Positions 10,314-23,636 of a stretch of DNA of 64,000 nt are shown in pieces. The position numbers were made by a program, and so were the translations under genes. The stretch's first letter is position 1. Every line of letters starts with the position of its first letter. This DNA is from Gnomoniopsis sp. IMI 355080 (lineage: Eukaryota > Ascomycota > Sordariomycetes > Diaporthales > Gnomoniaceae). Location: NCBI GenBank assembly GCA_027946555.1, contig JAPEVC010000003.1, positions 301,738-365,737 of the forward strand, in the 5' to 3' direction. Below the pieces are notes generated by a model. The model was not told the origin of the DNA. It worked only from the letters and a program-made list of their open reading frames with translations, and did not search any database.

Positions 10314-12656
10314 CTATCTGATAGCCTTGGCTGCCTTGATGAAAGCACGGATCTTCTCGAGGCTCTGCTTCCCATCCTCTTCGACGCCGCTGCTCACGTC
10401 TACGCCGAGAATTCTCGAAGAAAGAGGACCAACGGCAGCCACGGCAGCTGTGACATTTTCAGGATTAAGTCCGCCAGCAAAAAGCACCGTCAGCTCCGTA
10501 TCCTTCTCGAGATCTGCTCGGACGGCAGCCTGATCAAGCAGCTCCCCGGAGCCTGAACCAGAGTCCAGCAAGGGAATGAGATGATAGCCTCGAGTACCTA
10601 GGCCGGGCTCTCCGGGCTTGAACTTTCGAATGACTGGGACAGGTATAAGGTGTGCCCACTCGATGGGCTCTCTGCCATGTAATTGAACAACGTCGAGATC
10701 ATACAGCTTCTGCTTCTCCAGAACCTCCTCCAGAGGCTGATTCATGAAGACGCCGACTAGTAGCGTACCCCTGCTGGCAATAATGCGTCTCGCCCCGGAG
10801 AAGAAATCATTGGCCATGAGGCTCTCCTTTGGTCTTGGCGATGCAGGTGGAACGCGATTATCATGAACGGCTTTTGAGATGGCCAGAGCAGTCTCGTGCG
10901 AGACACAGCGCTTGGTTCCAGGCACCATTATCATCCCAACCATGTCTGCCCCTGCGTTGACGGCTTCGGCCGCAGCTTCTGCGCTACGCGTTCCGCAGAT
11001 CTTCACAATCAGTGCTTGGGTCTCGACTTTCGGGAGAGATGTGGTAATACCTGAGCAAAGTTCACGGATGAACTGGGAAGCGTCGGGAGCTCGCATGATA
11101 GCCTCGCCCACGAGAACTGCGTTCACGCCGTCGTTCTTGCAGTCTAGGACGTCTTTATGGGAATTGATGCCGCTCAGAGCACATATGATGGTCTCCTTAG
11201 GGACCATACTTCGGAGACTCCTCGTGGTACCCAAGTCGACCTCGAATGTCTCGAGGTTACGGTTATTGACACCAATGACTTTTGATCCCAATTTCACAGC
11301 CGTTGTCATCTCCTCGGCGTTCTGAACTTCAACAAGTGGCTCCATACCCAAGGACTGGGAGTACTTGTACAGGCGCTCCAGAAGTTCGAAGTCAAGCATT
11401 TTGACGATCAGTAGTACCGTGTCAGCGCCAGCCAAGCGAGCCTCAAGAATCTGGTATTCCTCAAATATGAACTCCTTCCGCAAAATTGCCGGACGGTTGG
11501 GCATACCGTTCAAGACCTGTCGCACCGCCCGCAAGTCCTCGATGCTGCCCTTGAACCACTCTGGCTCCGTCAAGACGGAGATGACACTTGCGCCGGCCAA
11601 TGCGTACTTTTTGGCCTGCGTGGGAGCACTGATGTCCATAGCAAAGACACCCTTAGAAGGCGATGCTCTTTTGATTTCCGCCATCAGGGAAACGTCGAAT
11701 GGAGACTGTCGGAGTCGCTCCACGAAAGGAAGTTGCGGTGGGGCACAACCAAGATCGTAGGCGGCCTGTAGGTCTACGAATCTCTGAGATGGGATCAGTT
11801 TCTGGACGGCAACGGCAGCTTTTCGATGATCGTAGATTTTTTGGAGTATATTATTGCTTTTGGGCGTGGCCGCCTTCGTCTGAGCCCCATTTGTCGTAGA
11901 GTGCTGCTGGCGCTGCTGGTTTTCGGACCAGGTACCGGCCTGCAAGAGCAAAAAGTTTTTGAACATCGCTCTTCCATCAGCAGAGAGGATGCTCTCCGGG
12001 TGAAATTGGACGCCCTCGATGGTGTATTCCTTGTGGCGCACGCCCATGATGACGCCCTGGGCACCATCATCCTTGGTGATCCACGAGGTCACTTCGAGAC
12101 ATGCTGGGAGGGATACGTGAGTGCCAGCAAGAGAGTGATAGCGGGTCACAGGGAGTCGTTGAGAAAGGCCTTGATAGACACCCTTGCCATCATGTGCTAA
12201 GGGCGATGTCTTGCCGTGCAGGATTTCTCCAGTCTGGCTGACATCACCTCCATAGACATCTAATATGCACTGCCTGCGCCATATGTGGTCAGCACAGCTG
12301 CGTACGAAGTGTTCCTACGGGAAAAATCAAACTCACTGTCCCATACAGACGCCAAATATAGGTATCTTGCCTGCGAAGTGGCGGATTGCGTCGCGACTGA
12401 TGCCGGAGTCGTTTTGGGGATGACCCGGACCGGGACTGACGACGAGCTGAGTCGGATTCTTTGCAATGAGCTCATCCAAAGTAATCTTGTCGTTCCGGTA
12501 GACATTGACGGTAGCCCCTTCTAGAACGAGGTACTGGTAGACATTATAGGTGAAGGAGTCATAGTTGTCTATGAGAACAACATTGGAAGCGGTAGGCACA
12601 GGTGGCGAGGGGTCCGGGTGGTGAGGCGAGTTGTCAATTATGTCCAACGCAGCCAT
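10314..12656 (-). CDS. trpC: Trifunctional tryptophan biosynthesis protein TrpC (glutamine amidotransferase / IGPS / PRAI)
   Basis: One polypeptide supplies the glutamine amidotransferase of anthranilate synthase, indole-3-glycerol-phosphate synthase and phosphoribosylanthranilate isomerase. Two exons (12337-12656 and 10314-12273; donor GTGAGT, branch GCTGACC, acceptor GCGCAG, phase 2) encode 759 residues, the usual size for filamentous fungi. Amidotransferase (about 20-235): DNYDSFTYN, SPGPGHP, nucleophile Cys104 in GVCMGQQC with the intron splitting the next Gln codon, and VQFHPES with the catalytic His and Glu. IGPS (about 248-510): AEIKRASPSKG, ILRKEFIFEEYQ, VIGVNNRNLETF. PRAI (about 525-759): IVKICGTRS, GMIMVPGTKR, VVQLHG, LFAGGLNPENV. 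All key motifs are intact. It is divergent from nup188 across 662 bases. Confidence 0.97.
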
Positions 12657-13318
12657 TTTCGGGATGGAAATGCCGGTGATGGTCCAAGACCACGTGCAAA
12701 CGCGGGCCTAAGCAAGCTCGGTGGGGGCTGGAGCAGAGTGATGAAGCTGTCACAGGTCCGGTGAGCCACGAAGAGTGCCGTACTTCAATGTGGCTGCAAG
12801 GACAAAGAGCGGCCGGATGAACCAAGAATATGATTGCGGATGGTCAGAGACAAGAAATGACGGTCTGTCCAAATTGTCTCGTCAAATTCGCAGAATGAGG
12901 GGCAGTGAACTTTGATAGTTGCAGTCCGTTTGACTTACTTAGGTAGGTAGGTATTTGATGAGTGAAGTCTCGGCGATGGCGCCGATCCAGGTCAGCGCCG
13001 GTCCACCGTACATGGCCGGGATCTACTGTGCAACTGAGACCCCTGCACTTTTTTGCAGCAGTAGAGCTCAACTGGCTTCCGATTATTTTTGAGCGTGCCA
13101 GGGCATGGGGAAGCTCCAACACGTCAACTCTACCCAAAGCGCGTCTGTCGCAAGTTCAACCATTCACTCGACTTGACGAGTCAACCACTCTTGACGCTCA
13201 GGTCTTGACTATAACGAGACCCCCCGGCAGCCATTTGAGCCTCATCACTATTCCCTCAGTTGGCATCCATGACTGTGCTCCCTAAGGTTTCACGCGTTGC
13301 TTGCTGAGCCTCGCGACC
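12657..13318. promoter_or_regulatory. Divergent intergenic region between trpC and nup188
   Basis: 662 bases between two opposed start codons, holding both promoters. An ACCTAGGT-type motif (CTTACTTAGGTAGGTAGGTA) lies at 12934-12953. I found no exact TGASTCA site for the general amino-acid control activator (CPC1/Gcn4) by eye; TGAGTGA at about 12959-12965 differs by one base. Confidence 0.5.
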
Positions 13319-16300
13319 ATGGCCTCACCACAAGCCGCTGCTTACTTTCCTGGCCTAGGAGAGTGCCTGAAAGGCGACAACATTCTGCTGTTTGTCTCCG
13401 CCCTTTCTTCACACGTTTAAATCGGCCTCAGCCCTTGCCATTCTGACAGAGCCATAGGTCATGGAAGCTTGTCGCCTCAGTCCTCAATGATACCTCCACC
13501 GACCGACTTTTGACCGATTCCATATCCGACTTTCTACGAGACTCATCAGTCCTTGGCTTCGCGGCGGATCCTACCAAGGCCTTCGAAAAGCCTTCCACCC
13601 AGACCAAGTCCGATTTTGACGCGAGGACCGCCGCCATCAATGTCACCCCCGCCCAGGACGGCAAGTACGATATCAAGGTCATCAAAGAGGACGCCTTGTG
13701 GTTGAGCAAGACTGTCAACCTCAACGAGGTTGCCGCTCTGCGCGTCACCGTTATCGAATTTCAGAATCGTCCTCAATGCCACCTCTCAGGGCCCCTCTCA
13801 ACACAAGATGTCATCAACCTTCAGCAAGCTGTTGGCGCTGATGGCTCCCAAGCAAGCTCGCTGCTGGCCTCTGTCAGTGCAGCCGACACATTGGATGTGG
13901 ACAAGATATGGTCTGAGTTCAACACCGACGAGAGTAGACACCGCCGACTCTTGGAAATATACCTGTCTGAGCGTCGCTATTTCCTGGCCTTTATTGACAG
14001 CATACTGAACTTGATGCTCGAGAGCACATATAATGCGAGCTTGCCGGGGCCCAAAGCAGCTCTGTGCCAACAGCTGCTAAAGCTTACATTTGGCAAAGCA
14101 GATCCGACCGAAGTGAGGAATGTGAGACGGGAAGAGCTTGTGAGCAAATACATTGGCTTGCTGCCCGAGTTCATCGCCAATGCCGACAATGGACCAGCCG
14201 ACATCCTGGGCAGCATGGGCCTCGAGCTAGACTGGCTTAGAACAGCAGTCACAGAGACATTACATCTTCTCGCATCTATATTTCAACTCATCGATCTTGT
14301 TGACGCTTTCCTACCGGCAGACATCGTCTCAGCCTGGTTCGGATTCGTCGACGCTTATGGCTTTCTGGATGGCTTACAGGGCGTGGACGAACAGACTAGC
14401 GAGCTGTTACAGCCAACTAAGTCCCTTGTCTGCATCATTTCCATGAAGATGCTCAACCTACCAAGATCCGTGCCTTTTCTCGATGGCGAGATCACCGACC
14501 TACACCCCGATGAAGACTCATACATCACCTCGGAAAATGTACTCAAACAAGTGGATGAGACTGTGAACAATGCCGCCGACGCAGCCCTGGTCACGGCCGG
14601 TCCAGTCATCTTCACTTGGACTCTAATTGTTCAACAGATGCTTCGCTCACATCACGAAAGGCAAGAGAGGAGAGACTTGCAGCAAAACCGGCAGGCGCAG
14701 GAGGGCTTTGAACGTGAGGTCCAGCATATTGAAGCCCGCCCTGGCGTGGGCAGGCGGTCATCAGCTGGAAGCATCGTGTCGATGGAATCTCAGTCATATG
14801 ACAAGTTTCTCAATAATGTGTATGGAAGCACCAGCCAACAACAGCAAGACCTGCAACGCATTGAGCAAATGGCAATGGCTGTTACTGCTGGAGGCCAGAT
14901 GCACAGCTTCTTGACTGCCACAGCTTATAGTTTGGGCGAGGGCCATACCGCCCCTTTCCGCCCGGACCTTGGAGCGCGGATGCGCGGGGTGATTTTGGAT
15001 TTTCTGGTCTTCAGCTTTCCTGTCGTCGGCTATATCACGGAATCCATTTCAACCTTCTTCGCGGTCATCTCGGCCGGCCGCAGATACTGGGACATCACCT
15101 CAAGCAGATTTGGCAGACACGCTGCCAGCAATCCGAGACATGATATCGTCATTCAGGCAATCAGAAACCCTTCGGCAATGCAGCAGTACGTAGGGCAAAT
15201 TTGGCTCAGGTGGCCGTACGAGTTCACACCTTTCACGACTTTATGCAAAGAGATACTCATGTCGCCCACTTTGGATCTCTTGCCCTCGCTTGCCGAAACT
15301 TCGTCATTGACTTTTCACCTACCTGACCCGTTTTGGGAGTTCGCAGAAGATGAGGCCGATATGGGGAGGTTGTACCTCCGCGAAGACGTTCCCCTGTTCT
15401 CGGTATCGCGTGCCCGAAAGTTACTCACGCTTGGGGCAGAGCCTTTCTGCATCCCAGCTGGGACTATTGGCCAGCTGGCATCTGAGACTTCCCGAATTGT
15501 TCAGGTGCAATACGAACATTCGACTTTAGCGCTACTAGGGAAGCGTCTAGAGACAAATTTGAGCGCAGATTCTTATGACTTGGCTCTCGGTCCACTCGAA
15601 GCAGACGACCTTGCAGAGGCAATTTCATTCCTGGCGACAGCAATACGCTCCGAGAGTGCCAAAGCAGCAGCGAGCAACAGCGGCTTGTTAGCTGGTAACA
15701 CTGCCGCTCTGGATGTCCTTGCAGAAGCCGGTCAAAGCTTACCTGCGAACAAAGACATAATCACCATTATTACCGATACGCTGGACTCCTTTGTGGACGG
15801 CGACCTGGTGGATCTGGAAGCGCCTGGAATTCGTGTCATAACGGCATGTTTGCAATTTCTGGACTCGATTCTGCCAATCAGTCCTGGCAGAGTCTGGTCC
15901 TACATGACACGGTGTGACCTGTTGATGAGTGCCTCCAAAGCAGGAAGGCTGTCAAGAATCACCGGTACCCTTGATCTCATTGAGGAGCAATTTGATTTGC
16001 TACTGGCTGTTGTCAACTTTTTCTCAAGCTTGGTTGAGAGCGCTGTGGCGAGCGCCGTACACAGGAAGATCGATTCCAAGACAAATGCTCGTGCTTCCGA
16101 ACATGATCTCATCTGGCAGGGAACCTCTACAAAAGCCCTTACACAAGTTAACTTGTCGATTGCGCATACTTCTGTCGACATACTTGAGAACACTCTGACC
16201 TGGCGATTTCAATCCGAAGTCCATCGGAGCATCCTGTTGGGGGATGTCATGCCAGTCTTGACCAAGCTCCTTACCTACTCGCTCGGAATGGGGGATGATA

Positions 16301-18927
16301 AGGGCAGGAACACCGTCCTAGCACACCTTGAACCGGCTGCGCAATACATTCTCGATGGCTATCTAAGCTCGTCTGCCTCATCCTTGCGGTTCCAGCCATT
16401 TCTCGCATCGATGTTGGTGGCTTTGGGTTTGCCTGACTCAACTGTCTACCAAAAACGTGCAGAAATCATCTCCAACCGCCAACTTGCGGTCTTGGACTTT
16501 GCCACGACTCTAATCAGAGTTGCGAACAGCCAAGACAAACCGGCAACTGCAATAGAAGGACAACTACTCAAATGCTCCTCATTGCTAGCCCGTCTCTGTG
16601 CCACAGATGCGAAATACACAGACTCAACGTTGTCTCTACTCGGGGCTCTGGCCGAGCGAATAAGTCGGGACGATAGCGATACACCGTCTCTACTTGGATA
16701 TCTAGGACCGCAGGTCTCGAAATCTTTTTTGCAGACTATCTCAAGGCTGGATAAACCCTTCAATAGACCTACAGAGTCGAAAAATGCGTGGGCTTTCTTT
16801 TCTACCATCATGCGCAATGGACAGCACTGGATGGCAAATTGCCTGTTGACGGGCAAGACACCGCGGGAAGCTCTGGGCAGCGATGGCAAGCTGTCCAAAC
16901 TGGCCCCGAACTCTATACTGAAGACTGCCCTGAATCGTTTGCGTTCAATTCGCACTCTGCCGACCCCAGAAACACTGGCGATTCTGGATCTCCTGACCTC
17001 GGCTCACAATTACTGGCAATGGACCGTTTTCGCGTCTCAAGAGACCGACAATTTTTTGAACGAATTGCGAGCTTACGTTCGGCAGCTGAAACCTATTGCT
17101 GTGACGGCGAAGACCGACACGGGTCGAGCTTGCGACGAGGCGCGTATTGCGGCTTACATTGCCGAAGCCTTTGCGATGCACCTATATCACTTGCGGAAAA
17201 CGGGTCGGGAGAAGGAATTTGTGCAGGAACTCGCGAACGATATTGACTACTACCTGCGAGATGGTGTGGCAATATCAGGCTACAACAACTCCTTGCACGC
17301 CAACTTCGCCAAGAACTTCTCTAGACAGTACCCAGAGTTCAAACTTGAGAGCTTCCAACGCACGCTCCTGTTACCAAGGGAGCTGGGCAACGGGTATTAT
17401 TATGCTCTGGATCTTGCAGACAAGATGTTGATGTTTGATCCGGGGTGGGTGGGGCCACGAGAGGGAAAAGGCTTCAGAAATGAGATGGAGACCGCCAACC
17501 TGAACCTCTCTCTCGTGGACGCGCAAGTAGTGAGTAACGCATTTCCCTTTGATTAAGGATTGAAATTAACCCTTTCCCAGGCCCTTTTCCACGCGTGGGA
17601 GTTCTTGCTACTCGAACTGAGCAGTTGTATGCCAGCGAACGAAAATTTGATCACGCAGCAAATGCAGCAGGTAGTGAAACAGTGCCTGCAATGCAACCAG
17701 ATCAACCAAGGACCTGAGCGTATCTTCCTGAGAATCACACAAGCCCGGGCGAATCTCGCTTTGGTCATTATGCAACGCCTCCCGACCACTTCCCTGGCGC
17801 CGAAAGACACCGCGGAGCTCTTGACAGCAGTTTGGGCCACTGTCAGCAGCATCGAGAACCCACTGGTCGCTGATCAAATCCAGCACTGGAGAACAATGCT
17901 GAGGATGCTCTACGTTGCGCTCCGTAGCTACCGAACTTCGCCAACAAAGTCAAGTGCCGGTAATGTCAATCCAGCGGAAGATGACCGCCTGGTTGAAGTT
18001 ACCCAATGTGTTTTCAACATTCTCCACCAGGTTGTGGCTCAAGGCTTCCGTTCCTGGGTCACACTCATTCATGATGTAGATAGTACAGTCTTGCCCGAAG
18101 ACTTGGCTCTCATCACCGCGATTCTTCAAGCTTGTCTCTGTCTACCCGGCATGGACGAATATCCCGGCGAAATATTGAACATCATGGTTTCTGAGGATGT
18201 CGGTCAAGCTGCGTTGGCTCTGTACTCATGGGCCGACAGATTGGCAGTCAAGGGAGATCCATTGTATGGCGAGCTAAGCATTCTGTTCCTACTGCAGCTG
18301 TCTACTGTTCCAGCGATTGCTGAGCACCTCGCATCTGATGGTCTGCTCGCTCAGATCACTTCAGCCAGCATAACAACCCACATCCAAGGACTTGATGTGT
18401 CACCATTCGCGGAAAATGTAGGGGCGCAACGGTGTTACGACATCTGGGCTAAGGGCATCCTGCCGCTGCTCCTCAACGTTCTGTCAGCGCCAGGACTCGG
18501 CCCCAACATAGCCACTGAAGTTGCCTACGTCCTGAATCAGTTCCCCAACCTTCTGAAAAGCAGTACCGAGCGCATCGAACCACCTGGGATTAGCAGAACG
18601 ACAATCCGCGGGGCTCACTACATTACCCTGGTCGGTATTTCGGAAATCAACTCCCTTGCACTCCTGACACGGGGTCTTAGTATGTACAGAAACAACTTCA
18701 ATCGCGAGATCCCCGACGTTTCTTGGGATGCAGCCACGGCATTAGAGGGTGTGGACTACTGGCTGTCGACGAGGAAGATGCTGCGCGAGAGGATGTTGCC
18801 TCTGGGTCAGCGGGAGGCTGATTGGAGAGTAATGAAGACAGGTGTGGAGAGCGAGAGCCTTCTAGAGCAAAAGATTGTATCTCTACTCGAGGCGGTCAAG
18901 GAGGTGCTGAGCGAGGACCAGGACTAA
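13319..18927 (+). CDS. NUP188: Nucleoporin Nup188 (inner ring scaffold)
   Basis: Large alpha-solenoid scaffold of the nuclear pore inner ring, binding Nic96/Nup93 and linker nucleoporins. Three exons (13319-13389, 13458-17529, 17581-18927) encode 1829 residues, in the family range. The first intron has a weaker donor (GTTTGT) but joins in frame to the expected N terminus, YFPGLGECLKGDNILL then SWKLVASVLND. The second uses GTGAGT with acceptor CCCAG, phase 0. The region around 60-110 (ARTAAINVTP, KYDIKVIKEDALWLSK, NEVAALRV) matches what I know of fungal Nup188 N termini rather than Nup192, which starts differently. The rest is helical repeat sequence with no FG repeats and a basic Gln-rich insert near 400-440. 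Alternatives within the Nup188/Nup192 superfamily are less likely. Confidence 0.88.
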
Positions 18928-19484
18928 AACATTGAAAAGCAATGGCTGTTTTAGCCCGGAACGTGGATATATTTTGTGGCATTTTCGGCGTTGGACAGGT
19001 TAGCAAATAGGCCGGTGGCACAACGAGACCAGAGATACCTTGAGCAATGGCATTGTAGTAGAACGTTTAATATTGCAAAACGCGTTTGATTGTGAGCAGA
19101 ATTGCGCCGTAGCTGACAGGTGGTTACCACGGCATTTTTCTCTGAGCCACGACGACTCTCGTCGGGCATCTGGCGTCCGTTTCTGAATGCCTGTTTAATA
19201 CAAAAACATCGTCATCTGCGCGGTCGATACCTTAACTTCAGATCGAGCGCGCTGTCCTCGAACCTAGAGTTGTCAAAGTCCACGAAGAGCTAGTCTCCTC
19301 TCTTCGCGCCCTCCCCGACCCCTCCTCCCGGGAGCATTCTTTCCTTCCCATCCGGGCATTTCGTGAAGACCAAGTCGAATAAGAAGCCTAATTCGTCGTC
19401 CGTTCTTTCCCACGTATGTCTCTTTACCAATCCTTCCGCCTTCCGATGATAACACCCCATTTGCAAAACACCAAGGACCCCATT
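18928..19484. other. Convergent intergenic region, no gene seen
   Basis: 557 bases between the 3' ends of nup188 and tim9. No supported frame. Confidence 0.5.
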
Positions 19485-19937
19485 TTATCGCTGGCCCATT
19501 TTCGTAGCCATGTCGGCGTTGTGCTCCTGGAAGCGCTCGGCCAGGCGCTGACCCGTTGACATGTACTTCTGGACGCAGCGCGTGACGCAACCGTTCTCGC
19601 GCTCGGTAACGGCCTTGGAAGTGAAGTCGTTGACGCAAGAGGAGAAGCAGTGATCGACGAGGTTGCCGAAGAGCTATTGTGGGAAGCGGGGGGTCAGTGT
19701 TGGTCAAGGAAGAGCGAGAGAGATTGGGCAAAGGGAAAAGTAGTTGCATACACCAACAAACTCCTTCACCTGACGCTTCTGCATGCGCTGCTCGAGCTCG
19801 CGCTGCTCAGCTTGTGAAAGTCCGCCTAGTCTGGTTGCGCAGGGATTTGATTAGTTACTCAATTTTTCTTTCCGAGTCTGTACATGCTGGACGTAGGGAG
19901 TGACATGAGGAATGGCTTGCACATACACTTGGTCCAT
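19485..19937 (-). CDS. TIM9: Mitochondrial intermembrane-space chaperone Tim9 (5' exon uncertain)
   Basis: Small Tim chaperone that forms a hexamer with Tim10 and guides carrier proteins to the TIM22 complex. The last exon (19485-19673, acceptor AATAG) encodes LVDHCFSSCVNDF and GCVTRCVQKYM, the twin CX3C motifs, ending in KMGQR. The middle exon (19752-19825, donor GTATGC, acceptor ACTAG) encodes GLSQAEQRELEQRMQKRQVKEFVG, the conserved helix before the first motif. The first exon is not resolved. ATG-GAC-CAA at 19935-19937 followed by GTGTATGT is attractive (Met-Asp is typical), but its phase does not match the middle exon. ATG-G at 20129-20132 followed by GTTGAG does match. Family call firm, start not. 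Confidence 0.85.
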
Positions 19938-22900
19938 TGTGGTCTATGTGAGGGGTTGGGAGTGGGAGAGGGAGTAAGAGTGGGTTGGTGAGGATTCGGC
20001 GGATATATTGGTGGTCGTTAAATCTGTAGCTTAGAGCTTGTTCATCAGGCGCTGAAAATTCCCGGCCACGGAGGTGAGTGATGTCACCTGAGATTCTGCT
20101 TACATAAGACATGGTGTCTCTGCTCAACCCATTGGCTCCCAAAACATGCACGCAAGTAGACTACAACACACATGTACCTTTAGTATGGTTCTTCAACTTC
20201 ATCAACTGATACATTACATACACAGGCCTCTGAATTACCTTCCATGATCCAAGAAGAATGTACACGCCCAAAGGAATCGTGTGAATCTGAACCGCCACTC
20301 ACATAATCTCGACCCCAACAAGCCTGGATAAATTCATAAGCTGGCATGAGATGGTAAGCCATCAAAGGTGGCGCACATATTCACCGGACTCACAAGGATC
20401 CGCTGCAGGTTTAAAAGCCCCCCATCAGCTTGCAGTTATAGCAGCCTTTACGACACGACTAAGAACGATCGTTGTGGGGAGGACGGACTAGGGAGCTGTG
20501 GTCTTTCACAATGCTGTCCGGATGCCAGAGACTCCTTCGCTCACGTATTTAGGGAGCGAAGGCTTGTTGGCTGACACATTTTCCATCTCTGTCGCTGGGG
20601 AGGTCCGTACATTTTGGGGCTTGACATCTTCTGGCCATCTTCCGGCCATCTTCTGGTCAAGGAATACGTATCGGAGGCTCCGAGTCTCTTCCAAGCCACA
20701 TGGACATCACGCGGAAAGCGATCTCACCAAGGTCAGACTCGGACCAAGGGTCTGTGTATCAGCCACGTTATCATGGCCAGATCCAATACTGTCTGATCTG
20801 GCCTGCCAACTTTGAAGAATTAAGCGAGGGATGAAGATCACAGAACGCACACTCAGCCCAGTACTGACCAAGCCTCAATTCGCGAACCCGCAGGCAGGAG
20901 CGAGTCTCCAAAGCGTTTCTTCGTTCCTGACGCTATCAAGTTCCTTGCGGATTCGACAACTACACCTTGCAAGATGCAGGCCACAAGCTGCAAGCGACTT
21001 GATGTATGTCTGCGTCTGTGGTACGACCTTGTCTGACGGACTATCTTCTAAATTTCAGAAATCACACGAGACTTTTGCCATTACTCACGCAAGGACACTC
21101 GCTGCCAGCAACTGAGGCTCCTCAAGTCAAGTATATGTGGTATACACAGCAGTCAGAGCTTTTTGGTAGGCTCAGGCAGCAGCTTTAACACGGCAGTCTT
21201 CACCTCAAGATGTCATGTGGTTGATCTTGAGAGGACTCACCAAGACTTTTAAGCCTCACCAGGTCATCTCTTCTGGCTAGTGAGGTTTTCGTGGCGTTCT
21301 GCTTCTCTGAAACGCTGATCGGTCTCCAGTTTTGTTCAGCTGGGCGCGAGATCCACGGGTGTCTAGTCGGCCGCCTGTCGTGTGATTGCCCGCTCGTGAC
21401 CCAGCTTGATGCTTTGCGTCTATACTCTTGCGCTGTTCATGAGGATGGCAGCTTTCGTTAACTCTTACTCGTTCCACTTTTGTCGTTCGAAAGCTGGTGC
21501 ATTCTAATCGTCCCGCACAGTTTTCGTAAGTACTTTGCCAAAGACTACCCAGATATCCTGTGCTTGGTGTTTGGTGCCAAATACGCACTTTCGGGTGGAC
21601 ACGAGCCATCTGGATTGGTTTGGAGAAGCCATGTTATGCCAGTCCCTACACCACCACAGCTCGACTTGAAGTGGCGGCGACGGAGGATTTCCAAAAGCCG
21701 CGTCATACTCTGAGTGTGGCATGCACGTGAGACACGGGAGGAGAAGACGACTTCAATCAACGCCTACCTGACGTCTCGTCCCAGAGGAGGAACATATGAC
21801 GAAGCGCATCTTAGGGCAATCATTGACTGAGCATTCGGCCTCAGAATTGCTTTCCAGTACAACGGTTTTCCAATTGGCCGGGGGAGCGCTGCCCGAGGTT
21901 ACGAGCTTCACCGCAAGTGCCATCTATGTCAGAAGTAAAGCGTCTAGTCGGCTTTTTGACTAAGAAAAGGGCCTGACGTGCGTAAGGCTGGACCACAAAC
22001 GTTTGAAGAAGGCCTGTTAATGCGTCTGAGCAAGCGCCCCTACTGTACCAGCGCTGGTGCTACGAATACACCCGCTCGCGCAAAGCGTCTATTCCCCACG
22101 GCGGAGAATCCTCGTGAAATGCGAGATTGGTCTTCGAAGTAGCGTCGCAATCCGAAATATTTTGGAACTGATACTGTTCGAACGTCTATTCTATACTCAT
22201 ATATGCAAAATGGGTAAGAAAGATTGTAGAAGTCAAATTATTGAGTCTTTAAAGAGGCTTGCACCTGGCCTGTTGCAGAGACACATATAGGCATCCAAGG
22301 CGGAGCCATCACAAGACAAATGGTCAGCGGTCGGGACGCTGTATTGATGGTCCTGTTGCACAGGGACTTACTATGATAAAGTGAGACTTCCCTGGGATCT
22401 TTGTCACTATGTCCTGATCATGGTGTGGTGATACGGGTGCGACAGTAGTCCTTTTTGCTCAAAGACCCAAAAGGCCCAGACAAGCGCGGCTCTGTCATAT
22501 CTTGGAATGATCTGCTGAGCAAGAAAGGCGCCTACAGAAGTCGACCTTCACAGCTGACTTGCCTTATCAGCACCCGTCACGCAGTTGCAGTGTTGACGCT
22601 CAGTCAGCTTACGCCATGAATCCAATGATTGGCCCCTCCTTCAGCGTCGTCCCTCGGTTGTTTTTCAAAAGCTGACAAGCGCCGTTCTTCGCAGGCACTT
22701 CAACCCACCGAACTTTTGGAAGGTGGGTGAAAATGCCGTTTGTTGGAAATTTTGATGAACAGAATGACAGGCCTGAACCGATCCATGGTGCGAGCAGCGG
22801 CTTAGGAGGTTTTCAGGACATTTACTGCTAAACTTGGTGGAAGGACAAGCCGGCCTTTGGGCTGCAGGTTTGAATCGTCAATGGTGTGCTTACCATCTCG

Positions 22901-23636
22901 CTGTGAAAGCCCCTATCTGACCGCAGACTGGCTGCGCCCGGTGCAAGTTCTCATCACTTCGTTCAAGCTTATTCCCAGGGCGGAGCAGCCACTGTAGCAA
23001 CACTGCAGACGAGGTATGCAGGTAGCTGCCTGCCCCCATTTGAAATGAACCATAGTACCGCAAGCAGGATTCTCATCCCGGGCGCATCAGCCGGTCTCAC
23101 AGTACCTAGGTTGAGTAGGTACTTGCGGATTGGACTTTGTCACCCTTCAGTCTGTCAGCATTTCTGCGCGGAACGAGCCCCCTGTCCCTCCGCCTCCACA
23201 TACACTCTAACCGTCTTAGACGACTTGAGGAAGTCTGGCATCTAATACCCTTGAAAATGGTGTGTACCACAAGCAGGGCTGCATCTTCCACCGCCTCTGT
23301 AGGGCAGGCCACACGATCCCGCTCCATGAGTTGGAGTTATGCGACCCAGGTTGATCCACTCTGACAGACCCTCACACTGATACATTTCCGTTGGACTATT
23401 TCCCTCGAATATGAGATCCTGCCTGTGTGTTTCTCGTGGCTCAAAACAGTCTGCAACACAATCCTTCCAGGTGGACGGACATAATACTGTCCTGGAGACG
23501 TTTCCTTCTTATCACACATATTTCCTAGCCTCAGTCTCGCATCGAGCAATTGGCAGCCACAATTTGCTCTGATATTCCCAACTTCTTAGGGCGTTGGAGG
23601 GACCCGCGGCTGTAGCGGATAAAGTTATTATATACT
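19938..23636. other. Gene-poor block of 3.7 kb, no gene recognised
   Basis: No reading frame with domain-like sequence on either strand. It probably contains the 5' leader of tim9 (candidate first exon near 20132) and a long upstream region of the Zn2Cys6 regulator. ACCTAGG-type motifs occur near 23103-23122. No terminal repeats or transposase remnants were recognised. Confidence 0.4.

Noticed and set aside
12657..13318. General amino-acid control (TGASTCA) site in the trpC promoter
   Set aside because: No exact site seen; the nearest (TGAGTGA) differs by one base, too weak to call.
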